Assembly (NCBI GenBank): GCA_035293765.1
Contig: DATGMF010000036.1
Location: forward strand, 1 to 64,000
Direction: 5' to 3'
DNA from: DASRHT01 sp035293765
GTDB taxonomy: Bacteria > Chloroflexota > Ktedonobacteria > Ktedonobacterales > Ktedonobacteraceae
DNA: 64,000 nt
Positions within the stretch are counted from its first letter, which is position 1. Each line of letters begins with the position of its first letter. Both the position numbers and the translations under genes were made by a program. Of the stretch, positions 43,798-53,388 are shown in pieces. The notes below the pieces were generated by a model. It made no database searches and was not told the DNA's origin. It was given only the letters and a program-made list of their open reading frames with translations.

Positions 43798-44349
43798 ATG
43801 AACACGATAATGTTCCGTCACTGGTGGGCTCTGGCCTTACGTGGCATCCTGGCGCTTCTTTTTGGCCTGGTGGCCTTATTCTGGCCCCGCCTCACCTTAG
43901 AGGTTCTAGTGATCTGCTTCGGAGCCTTTGCCATGATCAGCGGCATTTTTGCGCTTGTGGTGGCCCTTGGAGACCGGAAAATGCATGCAGGCTGGGGCGT
44001 ACTGCTCGCGGAAGGTCTGGTTGGCATTGGCGTTGGTCTGCTTACCCTGTTCTGGCCAATCGTTACCGCTCTCATTCTGCTCTCCCTCATAGCCATCTGG
44101 GCTCTTGTCACTGGTGGCCTTGAAATCGCTATTGCCATCTGGATGCATCGCAGAGTAGGGAACGAGTGGATGTTGCTGTTGAGCGGTATCGCTTCGCTGC
44201 TCCTGGGTGTGCTCCTGGTCGTGTTTCCTGTAGCAGGATTGCAGGCACTGGCCTGGTTCATTGGCATCTATGCCCTGGTCTTTGGCGCTTTGCTCGTTTT
44301 CCTCAGTTTCCAATGGAGGTCGCTCAGGCGAAAGATGGTGATCATGTGA
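43798..44349 (+). CDS. HdeD-family (DUF308) membrane protein
   Basis: A 183-residue protein with six helices arranged as repeated pairs (ALRGILALLFGLVALFWP ... VLLAEGLVGIGVGLLTLFWP ... LLSGIASLLLGVLLVVFP). This LxGxxxxxxGxxxLxxP repeat is the HdeD/DUF308 signature. HdeD is linked to acid resistance in enterobacteria; here a general stress membrane role is all that can be said. AAGGAGG lies six bases before the ATG. The gap to the lipoprotein gene is 58 bp, and a broken universal-stress gene follows 48 bp downstream, so one operon is likely. Confidence 0.85.
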   Translation: MNTIMFRHWWALALRGILALLFGLVALFWPRLTLEVLVICFGAFAMISGIFALVVALGDRKMHAGWGVLLAEGLVGIGVGLLTLFWPIVTALILLSLIAIWALVTGGLEIAIAIWMHRRVGNEWMLLLSGIASLLLGVLLVVFPVAGLQALAWFIGIYALVFGALLVFLSFQWRSLRRKMVIM

Positions 44350-44397
44350 TCTCGGCAGAACCAGTCGAACTAACTACAGCTACTAAGGAGCGTTCAT

Positions 44398-44556
44398 ATG
44401 TTTCAGCGTATTCTAGTTCCCCTGGATGGGTCATTACGTGCACAGCAAGCTGTGCCGGTCGCTGCATGTATCGCACGAGCGGAGGGCAGTACAGTGTTTC
44501 TTGTCCAGGTCGTGAGCCCATCCCTCCGTTGCTCCCATCAGCCCAGAGATTGCTGA
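44398..44556 (+). pseudogene. 5' fragment of a universal stress protein (UspA) gene
   Basis: An AAGGAG site and ATG start MFQRILVPLDGSLRAQQAVP, the first strand and ATP-binding Asp of UspA proteins. Homology runs for about 40 residues to VFLVQVVS (near 44517), then stops abruptly where an antisense formate-THF ligase fragment begins. The frame ends at a TGA at 44554-44556. USPs are hallmark members of dormancy regulons, so its loss here is notable. Confidence 0.75.
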
Positions 44557-44707
44557 CGTACGCTCCTTCCGCGCCTGCCTCGACGGCGATACGCTTGATG
44601 ACGGCGATGTCCTCGCCATGGTCATGGGTAAAACGATTAATCGTCACTACCACTGGCAGGCCGAACGCCCTGGCATTCTCAATCTGTTTGATCAGGTTGC
44701 AGGCCAT
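44513..44707 (-). pseudogene. Internal fragment of formate-tetrahydrofolate ligase
   Basis: On the minus strand about 65 residues read NLIKQIENARAFGLPVVVTI followed by NRFTHDHGEDIAVIK and SNLWADGSNGG. This matches the central part of formate-THF ligase (pattern NLxkHIENxxxFGxPVVVAINRF ... GGxGG). No start, P-loop or C-terminus is present. It abuts the USP fragment at about 44516. Confidence 0.65.
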
Positions 44708-44889
44708 TTGCCTGCATCGGGTTGAGGCAGGTAGTGCGCGAAGACTGCTCGCAAGCTCTCTTCATCGATGTGCCCATACTCAAACGCTTCCTACAAACTC
44801 GGCCACTTGCGCTCAAACCACAACGATTGCGAGACTTCGGGAAACGATTTGGCCGCCGTTTCTGCCATCAGTGCATCCACCGTGTTGAA

Positions 44890-45292
44890 CGGCGCGTCCT
44901 TTGGAGTTGAGAGAAAATGCCGATAATACATCATTGGTACGGAAGACACGCAGAATCTACAGGAGCATGTTGAGCTCTTTATCGATGGGCAGATCGTCCG
45001 AATAGAGCACTGCGCGGCTGAGAGCGACATCAAACTCCTGCCACGTCTCCGCGCTGGCAGCCGTGTTATGGGGACGAACGAGTCCCGGAGGAGCAGGCCC
45101 CCCCTGTCATATCCCAGGTGCCTGCAGGCAAAAGCAGCGTCCCGCAGGTAGCGAGCAGAGCCTGACAGACGGTCTGAGCGCCCCCCCCTCAGTCGGTCCG
45201 AAAGATCGCAACGAAGCATGCACCACAACCGTCGAAGATCGTTGCAAACCTAGAGCTTGTAATCCTTGTATGATATCATCTAATGTAATCAT
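44890..45292 (-). pseudogene. Decayed AAC(3)-type aminoglycoside N-acetyltransferase gene
   Basis: The minus-strand start MITLDDIIQGLQALGLQRSS continues into TVVVHASLRSFGPTEGG, the AAC(3) N-terminus (pattern VxVHxSLxSxGxVxGG). The frame then breaks at a run of eight C/G (45181-45188). In the next frame QTVCQALLATCGTLLLPAGT continues the family pattern before a stop. Further pieces (SDDLPIDKELNMLL, LRVFRTNDVLSAFSL) may be its middle, in a third frame. The downstream limit is uncertain. The gap 44708-44889 has no recognisable gene. Confidence 0.5.
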
Positions 45293-45314
45293 CTTCCTTA
45301 TGTGTGCTCCTGCC

Positions 45315-45872
45315 CTATTCTAGTATATGCTCCTCATCCAGGTTAATATGATACCTTTCTACTTGAGGCGCGAATTGCTCACGAATCTGACCGATCAGCT
45401 GTCCAATCGGGAGAGGAAGGTTGGATTGGGGAATGCTTAGTGCCGGTTGAGGAACGGTCACATCCAATTGTCGGGGAGGTTGTTTGCCGTGCCTGGCAAA
45501 AAAAGCAACGAGCCCCGCTGGTGAAAGATCCACGGTGAGTGCCAGGGTCGTCCTCGTCAGCAAGGAACAATAAATTGCGTCGATCTCTTCCCATTTTATG
45601 GTCATACTCAGCATCGGCCTCAAGCTGAAGATACCTTCGGCATTGATAATAAGTACCGGGGTGTGCGTCAATCTTCGGTACAGGAGCATCAAGAAGGCGC
45701 TTCCCACAAAGAAGAGACAGGATGCTATGAGCGCTGGCAGTTGCCCTTTGCCGAGAAGAAGAAAGACTATTCCCAACACCAGCGACAGAATCGCAAAAAG
45801 AATCGCTCCTATCTTATCGGAGGAAGATGCACTGAGCACAATCTCTTGTTGCTGATTCTCCGTATTTGCCAC
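45315..45872 (-). CDS. STM3941-family small membrane protein
   Basis: A 185-residue protein: a short N-terminal segment with IVLSASSSDKIGAILFAILS, two membrane helices (about residues 25-65), then a soluble half with GIFSLRPMLSMTIKWEEIDAI. That layout and the IxWEDI-like strand match the STM3941 family (function unknown; PH-like fold suspected). GTG at 45872 has GAGGAGAAG upstream and is preferred over the TTG at 45893. It follows the RHS gene on the same strand after 237 bp. That is where an immunity gene would be expected, but nothing else supports this role. Confidence 0.65.
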   Translation of the reverse strand: MANTENQQQEIVLSASSSDKIGAILFAILSLVLGIVFLLLGKGQLPALIASCLFFVGSAFLMLLYRRLTHTPVLIINAEGIFSLRPMLSMTIKWEEIDAIYCSLLTRTTLALTVDLSPAGLVAFFARHGKQPPRQLDVTVPQPALSIPQSNLPLPIGQLIGQIREQFAPQVERYHINLDEEHILE

Positions 45873-45910
45873 AATCTTCTCCTCTCCTCTCAAATGCTTT
45901 TTCTAAGTTT

Positions 45911-45942
45911 CTATGCGCTTCAAAAATTTTTGAAGCGCATAG
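45911..45942. repeat. Perfect 32-bp palindrome between the RHS and STM3941-type genes
   Basis: Sixteen bases (CTATGCGCTTCAAAAA) are followed at once by their exact reverse complement. With A5T5 at the centre it could form a long hairpin, act as a terminator for the RHS transcript, or be a binding site. It ends 39 bp before the STM3941-type start codon. Confidence 0.75.
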
Positions 45943-46108
45943 AGGTAATCATAACATGGTGGACAAGAAAGTTTTAGAACGATGAGATAGAGTTCCTGTC
46001 GTTCCTAAACCTTCTACCATCCTAAAAGAAAAGTGGAATTGGGCAATCAGGACGCGCAAAGTGGACCAGCTTTTTTGGCTCATCTAGATTGCCCACTCCT
46101 TTCAGGCA

Positions 46109-49100
46109 TTAGAACATGAAGTGCCCTCCTATACGAATACCGTAGGTTGCATACGGGCTACTCGTTATAACAGGAACGATGGTGCGGATACCCTGTACTC
46201 CTCCCTGGACCACGCCTGATACGGCGCTCGATCTGACACCTTGCCAGAACCACCTGCTACTTCTTGCAGCGGCTTTAGCCGCATTAGAAAAATTCCGATA
46301 GCCTGGAGGCAACTTTGGAAGGCCCCAATGATTATAAGCCCATTGGCCGGCAAATCCTCCGACGAATCCGATTCCGGCAGACCATAAGGCCGAGCCCCAA
46401 TCAATCGCCTGGTTCCTGCCATTTTCCCAATTACTCCATACCTGACCTGCTACATCTCCGGCGAAGCCTCCTGCTGCCTGAATAGTTCCTTGCAGCAGTG
46501 CTCGTCCTAGCCCTGCGCTTCCTGAAAACATCGCTCTGGCCCCCAAAGCGCCCAGGCCGCCAACCCATGCCGTGGCCGCACTGGAAATGGCTCCAATCGC
46601 AGCCCCTTCGAAAACGCTTTGCAAGCCATTGGCAAAACTCTGATGGCTGACATATGCCCCAACCGCAGAGCTGGCTGCTCCGACTCCTGCGCCAATCGCA
46701 GCCGCCGTCGTAACGCTCGCAAGGGTCATTGATGCGGAGGCCGAAAGCCCTACCGCTGCTCCTCCGGCAACAACTCCTGTTGCGCCGATAGCCATCGCCC
46801 CGACTCCCGTGCCAACCAGCGCGCCTGCAACCGCACCCACCCCGGCGCTCACAGCAACGTGTCCCCAGTTGATTGGCTTGCCTGAGGCGGCCTGACTGAC
46901 AATGCTGGTAGCGGCACCAATGGCGCCCCCGATCACAGCACCGATAATGGCGGTACAAAGCGGCCAGCAGTGCCCGCTCGGATCGGTCCGTGTCTCCGGG
47001 TCGCCGCCCACATAGGCATAGGGGTCCGTGCCCTGGGCATTGCCCTGGACCGTATCGGCGGCGAGGAATTGTCCCACCACCGGGTCGTAGTAGCGCGCCA
47101 CATAGTAATCCAGCCCGCTAACGCTATCGGAGCGCTGTCCGGTAAAGCCAATGCTGGTTGGCAGGATACCCGAGCTATAGCGCGAATTGCCATAGGGTCC
47201 GTAGAGCTGTGACCCGACCAGATTGCCGTTACTGTCCAGCACGGCCACCTGGCTGCCCAGCGCATCATAGCCAAAGTAGTACAGCGTCCCGTTGACTCTG
47301 GCAGCGATGCGCGTCCCGCTCACCGTATAATACGTCGTGGTGGTCGTGGCCCCACCGGTGGTTTGCACCTCTTCGATGCCGCCGATATAGGCAGTGAGCG
47401 TGGTCGTGCCGTTCACGGTGGTCTGCATGGCGACGCGGTTGCCTGCGCCATCATAGAGGTAGTTGGCCGTTGAACTCGGGGTACCCGGCTGGTTCTGCCA
47501 GGACGCAAGCCGCCCTTCCATGTCGTAACTGAGCTGCTGACCCGTCTGCGTGCCTGAACAGGTAGTCGTGCTGCCTGGCGCACGGCAGGTCAGGTTGCCT
47601 TCCGCGTCATAAGCCGCGCTGTACCCGTTACTGGTTGCGGTGATGGCATGTGGATGGCTGCTGTCCCCATAGGTGTAGTTGCCTGCCGGGCCGGTGACGA
47701 GGCCATCAACGACGTTGTAGCTATCACTTTGCTGGTATTGCGCCGCCGTAAGTGTGCCTGGCGTCAGGCTCGCGCATGGCGGCGTTCCCGTGGCGCCAGC
47801 CCAGGTCAGCCGATCCAGGCTGTCATAACAGAACTGTTGCGTATCCGTCGCGCTCGCGATACTCGTCTGCACGCTGGTGACGTTGCTGGCGGCGTCGTAG
47901 GTTGGCTGCGTAGAGTAGACGAGCGCGTTGGTGCTCGTCTGGGTGAGCGAGGCCGAGGTCAGTCGCATGCCGGTGTCGTAGCTGGCGGCGTAGTTGGCTC
48001 CATTGCCGAAGCTCATCGCGGTGATCTTGCCAGCAGCCCCTGCCAGCCCGCTATAAGCTAGATTAGAAGCCAGGGGGGTGACCGTGCTCCCCGTCTGGGT
48101 CGTCAGACTCGCCAGCCAGCCCGTCGAGGAATAGCCTGGAATGACCACCTCCCCGGTGGGATAGGTCTGGCTGCTCACCTGCCCGTGATCATTATATGCC
48201 GTTTGTAATGTGTAGCTGGTTCCGTTAACGATGACGGTCTCGCTGACTTGTTGCCCGCGTCCATCATAGCTGTAGGCATAGGAGCCAGAGAGGCCGCCGC
48301 TGCCGCTGAAGTTTTCGCTGGTTAACTGACCCACGCCATCATTGCCATTGGCGGTACTATCGTAGGTATAGCTGACCAGAGCTCCAGTGGGACTATTGGT
48401 ACTATTTTTCCAGAGAGGTCGGTTCAGGCCATCATAGCCGGTAAAGACCGTACCCGCACTTCCTCGTGCATCCACCGATTGTATGACGTTGCCATTGGGA
48501 TCGTAGATGAACGTCGTCGTCCCCCGATCAGGATCACTCTGACTGGTCACACGCCCCAAATCATCATAGACGGCACTGGTGACACTGCCATCGGGAGATT
48601 TCGTCGAGAGCAGGTTCCCGGCCGCATCATAGCTGTACGTCGTCGTGGCATAGAGGGCAATACTGCCACCGGTACCGGTGTAGGTCTGGCTATAGTTGCG
48701 TTTGCCTTGTCCTCCGGTGAGGGTGGCCACCTGATGCCCATTGGCATCCACGGCCATACTCTGCACGTAACAGCCGGTATCACTCGTTCCCGCAACGCCG
48801 CAGATCACACTGGCGGTGGTGGTGCTGGTGTGCGAGTTGGGATCGGTCACACTGGTGGTACGCTCATTGGGGTAGCTGGTGCTCGTCCCCGGCTGCGTGC
48901 TGTCCGGGAGCGAGTATGCTGCTGCCCCTGGAGCACCTGTGTAGGCGGTGACGAAGTACGGATTGCTCTTGAAGACCTGTCGGCCAGCCATGTCATAATA
49001 GGCATAGGTGACCACGTCTTGCCCGTTAAACCCTGGCGCACGCGTCTCTACCAGCCGCTCCTCGCCATCGTAGAAGGCTCGCGTAGTGACGGTGGCGCTG

Positions 49101-52100
49101 CCAGTGAGTCGGTCGATCTCGTCGATTTCTGTGCAGGGCGACTGCGCAGCAGTGCCGCTGCACCAGTTGGTATAGACCCACTGTTTGGTGAGCACGCCAC
49201 TGGCCTCACCGGGCAAGGTTTCGCCTGTCATACGTCCCAATGCGTCGTACGTGACGCTGGTCGTTTGCCCATTGGCGTCGGTGGTGCTGGCTGGCCAGGT
49301 CCCGAAGCCAAAGAGCGCGCCCGTGTTGGCGTAACTGGTGCTGCTCGCTTGATTGAGCGCATTGCTTGTGGTGGTGGGATAGACGGCAAAGGTGCTCTCA
49401 TAGGTGGTGCAGTTCGTGTACTGCACGCTACTGACGGTACAACCGGTATGGCCGCTGATCCCGCCGTTGGCGTCAGCATCGGTGGTGCCAATGGTATTGC
49501 CATAGGGATCGTAGACGGTCGTGGTCGTGCTGGGCCCACTGGGCGTATAGCTATTCGCTGAGGAGCCGCAGTTGGCATATTTGGTCTCGGTCGTCGCCTG
49601 TCCCTCGGTAAGGGTGGAGGTCTGCCCCGTGAGGTAGCCCTGACCATCGTAGCTGGTGTACGTACAAGTCAGGCGATTGCCAGAGCCATCCTCCGTAGTA
49701 GTAAGCGCCGGAGTATCGATAATGTAGGTGCCACTGGCGCTATTCTGGGTCGCGGTGACGGCGTCGTTCCAGACGTAGGCGGTCTTGTGGATCACCTGAC
49801 CGGGGCTGCCGCCGTTGCTCGTCACCGTTTCCTGCGTGACCCGCCCAAAGCTGTCATAGGTGGGGACCGAGGTCGTGGTGACGCTATTGCCCGAGCCGTT
49901 GTGGATCTCGCTCACCTGCTGGGTGGCCTGGATATCACAGACCGCCACCGGGTTGTTGTGTTCGAGCGCGCTCACCAGTTGCCCATCCCAGTTACCATAC
50001 TGGCTGGACGCTGGCGTGCCGCTTACTCCGCTGGGTGGACAGACGGCCTGGTAGGTGGTGGTATCGTGCTTGAGCAGGGTCTGCCCATCGGTGTCATAGA
50101 GGAAGGTTTCGTACTCATGCCCATGAGCGGCGTTGTTGAGATGCCACCAGGGGTCGGCATGGCAGGGGTTGTTGGTGAAACATTTCACCTGGCTCATGTC
50201 GTAGAGGCCATAGCCTTCGGTGGCAAAGTACTTATGCACCTCTCTGGCCCCGTCAGGCAGTGAGACCGAGACCTGGGCAAACCCCATGAACTTGACGTTG
50301 TAGAAGCCCAGGTAGTCGAAGTCGTTCTGGTTGCCCCAGTACATCCCTGCCACACAATCGCCGCACGCCTGAGCGATCAGCGGATAGCTGAGCTGATAGG
50401 TGTAGCTGGTGCTGCTGGTGACAGGCGTGCTGGTTTGCTGCCCGCCCTGACCATTCTGCGTCAGCCGAACCGTCGTGCTGCTCTCCTGCGTGAGGACGAC
50501 GTGGCTCCAGTTCTCATCATCAACCATATCACAGGGATAGCCGCTCTGGTGGAAATTACAATAGAGCGGATCGGCGTTGTTGGAGCCGCCCCCCGGCACG
50601 CCGTGGGTATTGTTGCGGGCCAGTGCGTAGGTAAAGGTCTGGGCCATGCCCATGCCGTTGCTGGCGCTGGCCAGATAGCGGCTATTATTGGCGTAGCTCT
50701 GGCTCCAGAGCAGACAGCCGCTGCCATTGCCGGTGTTCCACGACGGTCCGCAGTTGGTGGACAGGTTGGGATGGAATTGCGAATCTTCGTAGTAGTTGGT
50801 CATCGTCGTGTAGGTAAAGGTGCGCATGGGCAACCGGGTGGTGCCATCGCTTCCCACTTCCTGGATCTGCGTCAGGTCCAGCATACCGGCGACTGACTCG
50901 TTTTTGCCCGTGACCGGATCGACAATCGTCGTCGGAGCGGACTGCTCATAGCCGAGCTGGTAGTCGCGCAAGGTATTCCACGAGGCGGTTCCGCTGTTGC
51001 GTACCTGCACCTGGACATCGTTGAGTACGAAGGTGCTCTGTACCAATGGAGCGGCAGCGCCCCCACTGCTGGAAAGGTCAAAGGGATCGTCACAGCGCAG
51101 GCTCGCTCCGGTATTGCAGCCGCTTGGCGCGGTTCCGGTAAGGCGAGCCACGCTATGGCTGGCGGGGAAGTTGACCCGCACCAGGGGAGCCCAGTTGGAA
51201 CCGGTACACATCGTCTGAGCATTGCGGCAGTTGGGCGAATCGTACTCGATGGTCGAAAGAACCTCGTCACGCGGATAGGTAAAGGTTCGCCCTGAGGTGC
51301 TGCTGGTCCAGGATTGCATATCCTGCTGATAGGTCAGGTGAACCTGGTTGCCTTGTGGGTCGGTGATCATATCCAGGTTCCAACCAGTAATCAGGGCGCC
51401 GATGCCCGATTCGTAGTAGTATTGCAGCGAGTCAAGCGTACAGCCGAACTCTTCCATCACGCCATTGGTGAGCCAGACGCGGAAGCAGGGCGGATGTACC
51501 GTTGTGCTGCTGAGCGTGAGGGGACCCACGTAGGAATAGATTTTGGCATGGGATTCCGTCGCAGTATGCCACAGGATCGGGCAGGGGAACGCGCTGGAAG
51601 AGCCGGTACCGCAATAATCATAGGGCGTATCATCAAAAAATGTCGAGACATTGATATTGGGCGGAATCAATTCGGAACTGGTGCCGAAGGGATCGCTGAT
51701 CTGCCAGGTGCTTTCCCAGTTGGTGCCACAGCCGCTGGTCTGGCAACCCGCGACCACGTTATGCTCAGACCAGTTGATCGAGCCGAGCGAGAGGTTCCAG
51801 CCTTCACCCACCCAGCCAGCCGCTCCCGAGGGGCTGTGCTGTTCGGTAACGCTTTCAGAGCTATAACTGAGTGAGATTGGCGGTAAGAGGCCGCCGGGCG
51901 CTGAGGGCAGATCAATGGGATAGCCCGCGCTCAAGCTGCCTGCGTTGAGATCGACGTTAAAAAGATCAGGCTTGCCAAAGGTCGAGATGGAGGCATCGCT
52001 ATTCCAGCTCATCGAAGAACTGGGCGTTGCCAGCGACGGAGAGACGATCAACGCCTGATTGACCGTATCGATCTTCACCGGCTGCGTTTGCGGAGAGCCA

Positions 52101-52798
52101 AAGGTGCTTGCGACCGCAGTGCCATTGCCCGGGCTGACCAATCCTGCTCCCTGTGGGATCGCACCATTCAAAATGGTATAGGCGTGAGCAAGATTGAGCG
52201 CTTTCTCCGCTTTGGTATAGTGATACATTGCCGTCACGGGCTGACGCAGGCCGTGATTGACCAGGTTGCCATGAGCATCAACCAGCTGGAAGAGGTAGGT
52301 GCCCAGCGAGAGATGTCCGCTGCCACCAGCATTAGAGCCGGAGGCGGGCGCGATCTGGGTAATACGCAGGGTGAGCCTGCCGCCAGCCTGCGCCAGGTCG
52401 CTGGCAGTGATGGCGTTAGCAGGAATAGTTAGCTCCAGATGACCATCGCTGCCCAGGAAGTGCGCTGCCTGACCCGCCCGCAGATCGACGGAGCCATCTT
52501 TCATTGACATAGGAGGCTTGCGAATAATGGACTGGGGCGTATGAGGCTTTTCGGGTCCGGGTGGAGCTGGGGTATAAACGCGATTCAATGATTGCGTTCC
52601 CGCACGGGGATCAAACAGGTTGGGCGTCGTTTGGGGAGGGGTAGGTCGAATAGAGGCGAGTGCCGGACTACTCCCCATGCCCATCGCGAGCGGACTTTGA
52701 GGACCACATAGGATGAAGGAAGCAATGAGAAAAGCTAAAATAATAGTTCGCCAAGGTTTACGAGGAGGACCTCCTCGCAGATGAGAAGAAGGTGACAC
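46109..52798 (-). CDS. Secreted RHS-repeat protein with SpvB/TcdB-like N-terminus
   Basis: A protein of about 2229 residues. A Sec-type signal (IILAFLIASFILCG, after basic residues) starts it. Near residues 290-360 GLLPPISLSYSSESVTEQHS and WVGEGWNLSLG recall the SpvB/TcdB-type entry domain. A long array of YD/RHS repeats follows (YDDLGRVTSQSDPDRGTTTF, YDPNGNVIQS). The RHS core (GNLVGSQLYGPYGNSRYSSG, DYYVARYYDP, FLAADTVQG, DPYAYVGGDPETRTDPSGH) leads into a C-terminal part of about 280 residues. That part is rich in Gly/Ala (IIGAVIGGAIGAATSI, GVGAVAGALVGTGVG) and I see no nuclease motif in it; a membrane-inserting tip is possible. GTG at 52798 has AAAGGAG eight bases upstream and is preferred over the ATG at 52825. 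Confidence 0.85.
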   Translation of the reverse strand: MSPSSHLRGGPPRKPWRTIILAFLIASFILCGPQSPLAMGMGSSPALASIRPTPPQTTPNLFDPRAGTQSLNRVYTPAPPGPEKPHTPQSIIRKPPMSMKDGSVDLRAGQAAHFLGSDGHLELTIPANAITASDLAQAGGRLTLRITQIAPASGSNAGGSGHLSLGTYLFQLVDAHGNLVNHGLRQPVTAMYHYTKAEKALNLAHAYTILNGAIPQGAGLVSPGNGTAVASTFGSPQTQPVKIDTVNQALIVSPSLATPSSSMSWNSDASISTFGKPDLFNVDLNAGSLSAGYPIDLPSAPGGLLPPISLSYSSESVTEQHSPSGAAGWVGEGWNLSLGSINWSEHNVVAGCQTSGCGTNWESTWQISDPFGTSSELIPPNINVSTFFDDTPYDYCGTGSSSAFPCPILWHTATESHAKIYSYVGPLTLSSTTVHPPCFRVWLTNGVMEEFGCTLDSLQYYYESGIGALITGWNLDMITDPQGNQVHLTYQQDMQSWTSSTSGRTFTYPRDEVLSTIEYDSPNCRNAQTMCTGSNWAPLVRVNFPASHSVARLTGTAPSGCNTGASLRCDDPFDLSSSGGAAAPLVQSTFVLNDVQVQVRNSGTASWNTLRDYQLGYEQSAPTTIVDPVTGKNESVAGMLDLTQIQEVGSDGTTRLPMRTFTYTTMTNYYEDSQFHPNLSTNCGPSWNTGNGSGCLLWSQSYANNSRYLASASNGMGMAQTFTYALARNNTHGVPGGGSNNADPLYCNFHQSGYPCDMVDDENWSHVVLTQESSTTVRLTQNGQGGQQTSTPVTSSTSYTYQLSYPLIAQACGDCVAGMYWGNQNDFDYLGFYNVKFMGFAQVSVSLPDGAREVHKYFATEGYGLYDMSQVKCFTNNPCHADPWWHLNNAAHGHEYETFLYDTDGQTLLKHDTTTYQAVCPPSGVSGTPASSQYGNWDGQLVSALEHNNPVAVCDIQATQQVSEIHNGSGNSVTTTSVPTYDSFGRVTQETVTSNGGSPGQVIHKTAYVWNDAVTATQNSASGTYIIDTPALTTTEDGSGNRLTCTYTSYDGQGYLTGQTSTLTEGQATTETKYANCGSSANSYTPSGPSTTTTVYDPYGNTIGTTDADANGGISGHTGCTVSSVQYTNCTTYESTFAVYPTTTSNALNQASSTSYANTGALFGFGTWPASTTDANGQTTSVTYDALGRMTGETLPGEASGVLTKQWVYTNWCSGTAAQSPCTEIDEIDRLTGSATVTTRAFYDGEERLVETRAPGFNGQDVVTYAYYDMAGRQVFKSNPYFVTAYTGAPGAAAYSLPDSTQPGTSTSYPNERTTSVTDPNSHTSTTTASVICGVAGTSDTGCYVQSMAVDANGHQVATLTGGQGKRNYSQTYTGTGGSIALYATTTYSYDAAGNLLSTKSPDGSVTSAVYDDLGRVTSQSDPDRGTTTFIYDPNGNVIQSVDARGSAGTVFTGYDGLNRPLWKNSTNSPTGALVSYTYDSTANGNDGVGQLTSENFSGSGGLSGSYAYSYDGRGQQVSETVIVNGTSYTLQTAYNDHGQVSSQTYPTGEVVIPGYSSTGWLASLTTQTGSTVTPLASNLAYSGLAGAAGKITAMSFGNGANYAASYDTGMRLTSASLTQTSTNALVYSTQPTYDAASNVTSVQTSIASATDTQQFCYDSLDRLTWAGATGTPPCASLTPGTLTAAQYQQSDSYNVVDGLVTGPAGNYTYGDSSHPHAITATSNGYSAAYDAEGNLTCRAPGSTTTCSGTQTGQQLSYDMEGRLASWQNQPGTPSSTANYLYDGAGNRVAMQTTVNGTTTLTAYIGGIEEVQTTGGATTTTTYYTVSGTRIAARVNGTLYYFGYDALGSQVAVLDSNGNLVGSQLYGPYGNSRYSSGILPTSIGFTGQRSDSVSGLDYYVARYYDPVVGQFLAADTVQGNAQGTDPYAYVGGDPETRTDPSGHCWPLCTAIIGAVIGGAIGAATSIVSQAASGKPINWGHVAVSAGVGAVAGALVGTGVGAMAIGATGVVAGGAAVGLSASASMTLASVTTAAAIGAGVGAASSAVGAYVSHQSFANGLQSVFEGAAIGAISSAATAWVGGLGALGARAMFSGSAGLGRALLQGTIQAAGGFAGDVAGQVWSNWENGRNQAIDWGSALWSAGIGFVGGFAGQWAYNHWGLPKLPPGYRNFSNAAKAAARSSRWFWQGVRSSAVSGVVQGGVQGIRTIVPVITSSPYATYGIRIGGHFMF

Positions 52799-52890
52799 CT
52801 GTCGATCTCCTTTCGTAAAAAACATGATGTCATCAGAAATGCCTTGTTTTCTGCTTAATAAAGGAATGCAAGCGTCCAGCGATGCTCCTT

Positions 52891-53388
52891 TTATATTGGT
52901 TGCGAGGCAGCGCTACATCCTCCTGGTGCGTTACCGGCAGGGAACACGCAGGCATAGGTGGAGGCCGGGCCGGGGATATCATACTGGCCGGTTCTAAAAT
53001 CGTAGGAGCTGGTTGCTCCATCCCAACAGTATGGATTGCATACCCGTGTATCCTGTTTGATCTGCCATGATTGTGCGCTATAGTTATAAGCTTCAAGAGA
53101 AATATTTAAAGCAGATGACGCGTTAGCAGGAACAACACGTCCCCAGTTTGTGTTACAGGTCCCTGAGTACCAAAGCTGCACATAGCCGAGAAACTGGCCC
53201 CCATTATAAATGTTAGAAGTCTCGACCACATAATAGTTCGCATTGCCTCCAGCGCAGCCATCGGCGTAAGGGTCAGAGCCATCTGGAACTTGTGCATGTG
53301 CGGCTTGCGATGGGATAGCGGTAAAAATGGTGAAAGCCAGGACAAAAGCAAAAAACAACCAGGGGATACGTTTGCGTGTGATAAACAT
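52891..53388 (-). CDS. DUF2690-like secreted protein
   Basis: A 165-residue protein with a signal peptide (RIPWLFFAFVLAFTIFTAIPSQA) and a mature part starting DPYADGCAGGNANYYVV, then GGQFLGYVQLWYSGTCNTNW with GRV after it. The D-P-x-x-x-GC and V-L-x-YS-x-C-x-x-x-W-x-R pattern is that of DUF2690, common in actinobacteria and Ktedonobacteria, of unknown function. Several cysteines probably form disulfides outside the cell. It ends 92 bp before the RHS start and may be cotranscribed with it. Confidence 0.7.
   Translation of the reverse strand: MFITRKRIPWLFFAFVLAFTIFTAIPSQAAHAQVPDGSDPYADGCAGGNANYYVVETSNIYNGGQFLGYVQLWYSGTCNTNWGRVVPANASSALNISLEAYNYSAQSWQIKQDTRVCNPYCWDGATSSYDFRTGQYDIPGPASTYACVFPAGNAPGGCSAASQPI

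Noticed and set aside
44166..44888. A 240-residue plus-strand open frame across HdeD and the broken-gene region
   Set aside because: It begins inside HdeD in another frame and crosses the USP start and two antisense remnants. No part resembles a known protein.
46109..47000. A nuclease or deaminase toxin domain at the RHS C-terminus
   Set aside because: The last 280 residues are Gly/Ala-rich with no HNH, GHH, AHH or deaminase motif that I can find.
48479..49561. A 360-residue open frame on the plus strand opposite the RHS gene
   Set aside because: It is antisense to a clearly coding repeat region; its protein is low-complexity Gly/Ala/Arg/Ile text without motifs, and it has no ribosome site. 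It is a product of codon bias in the YD repeats.
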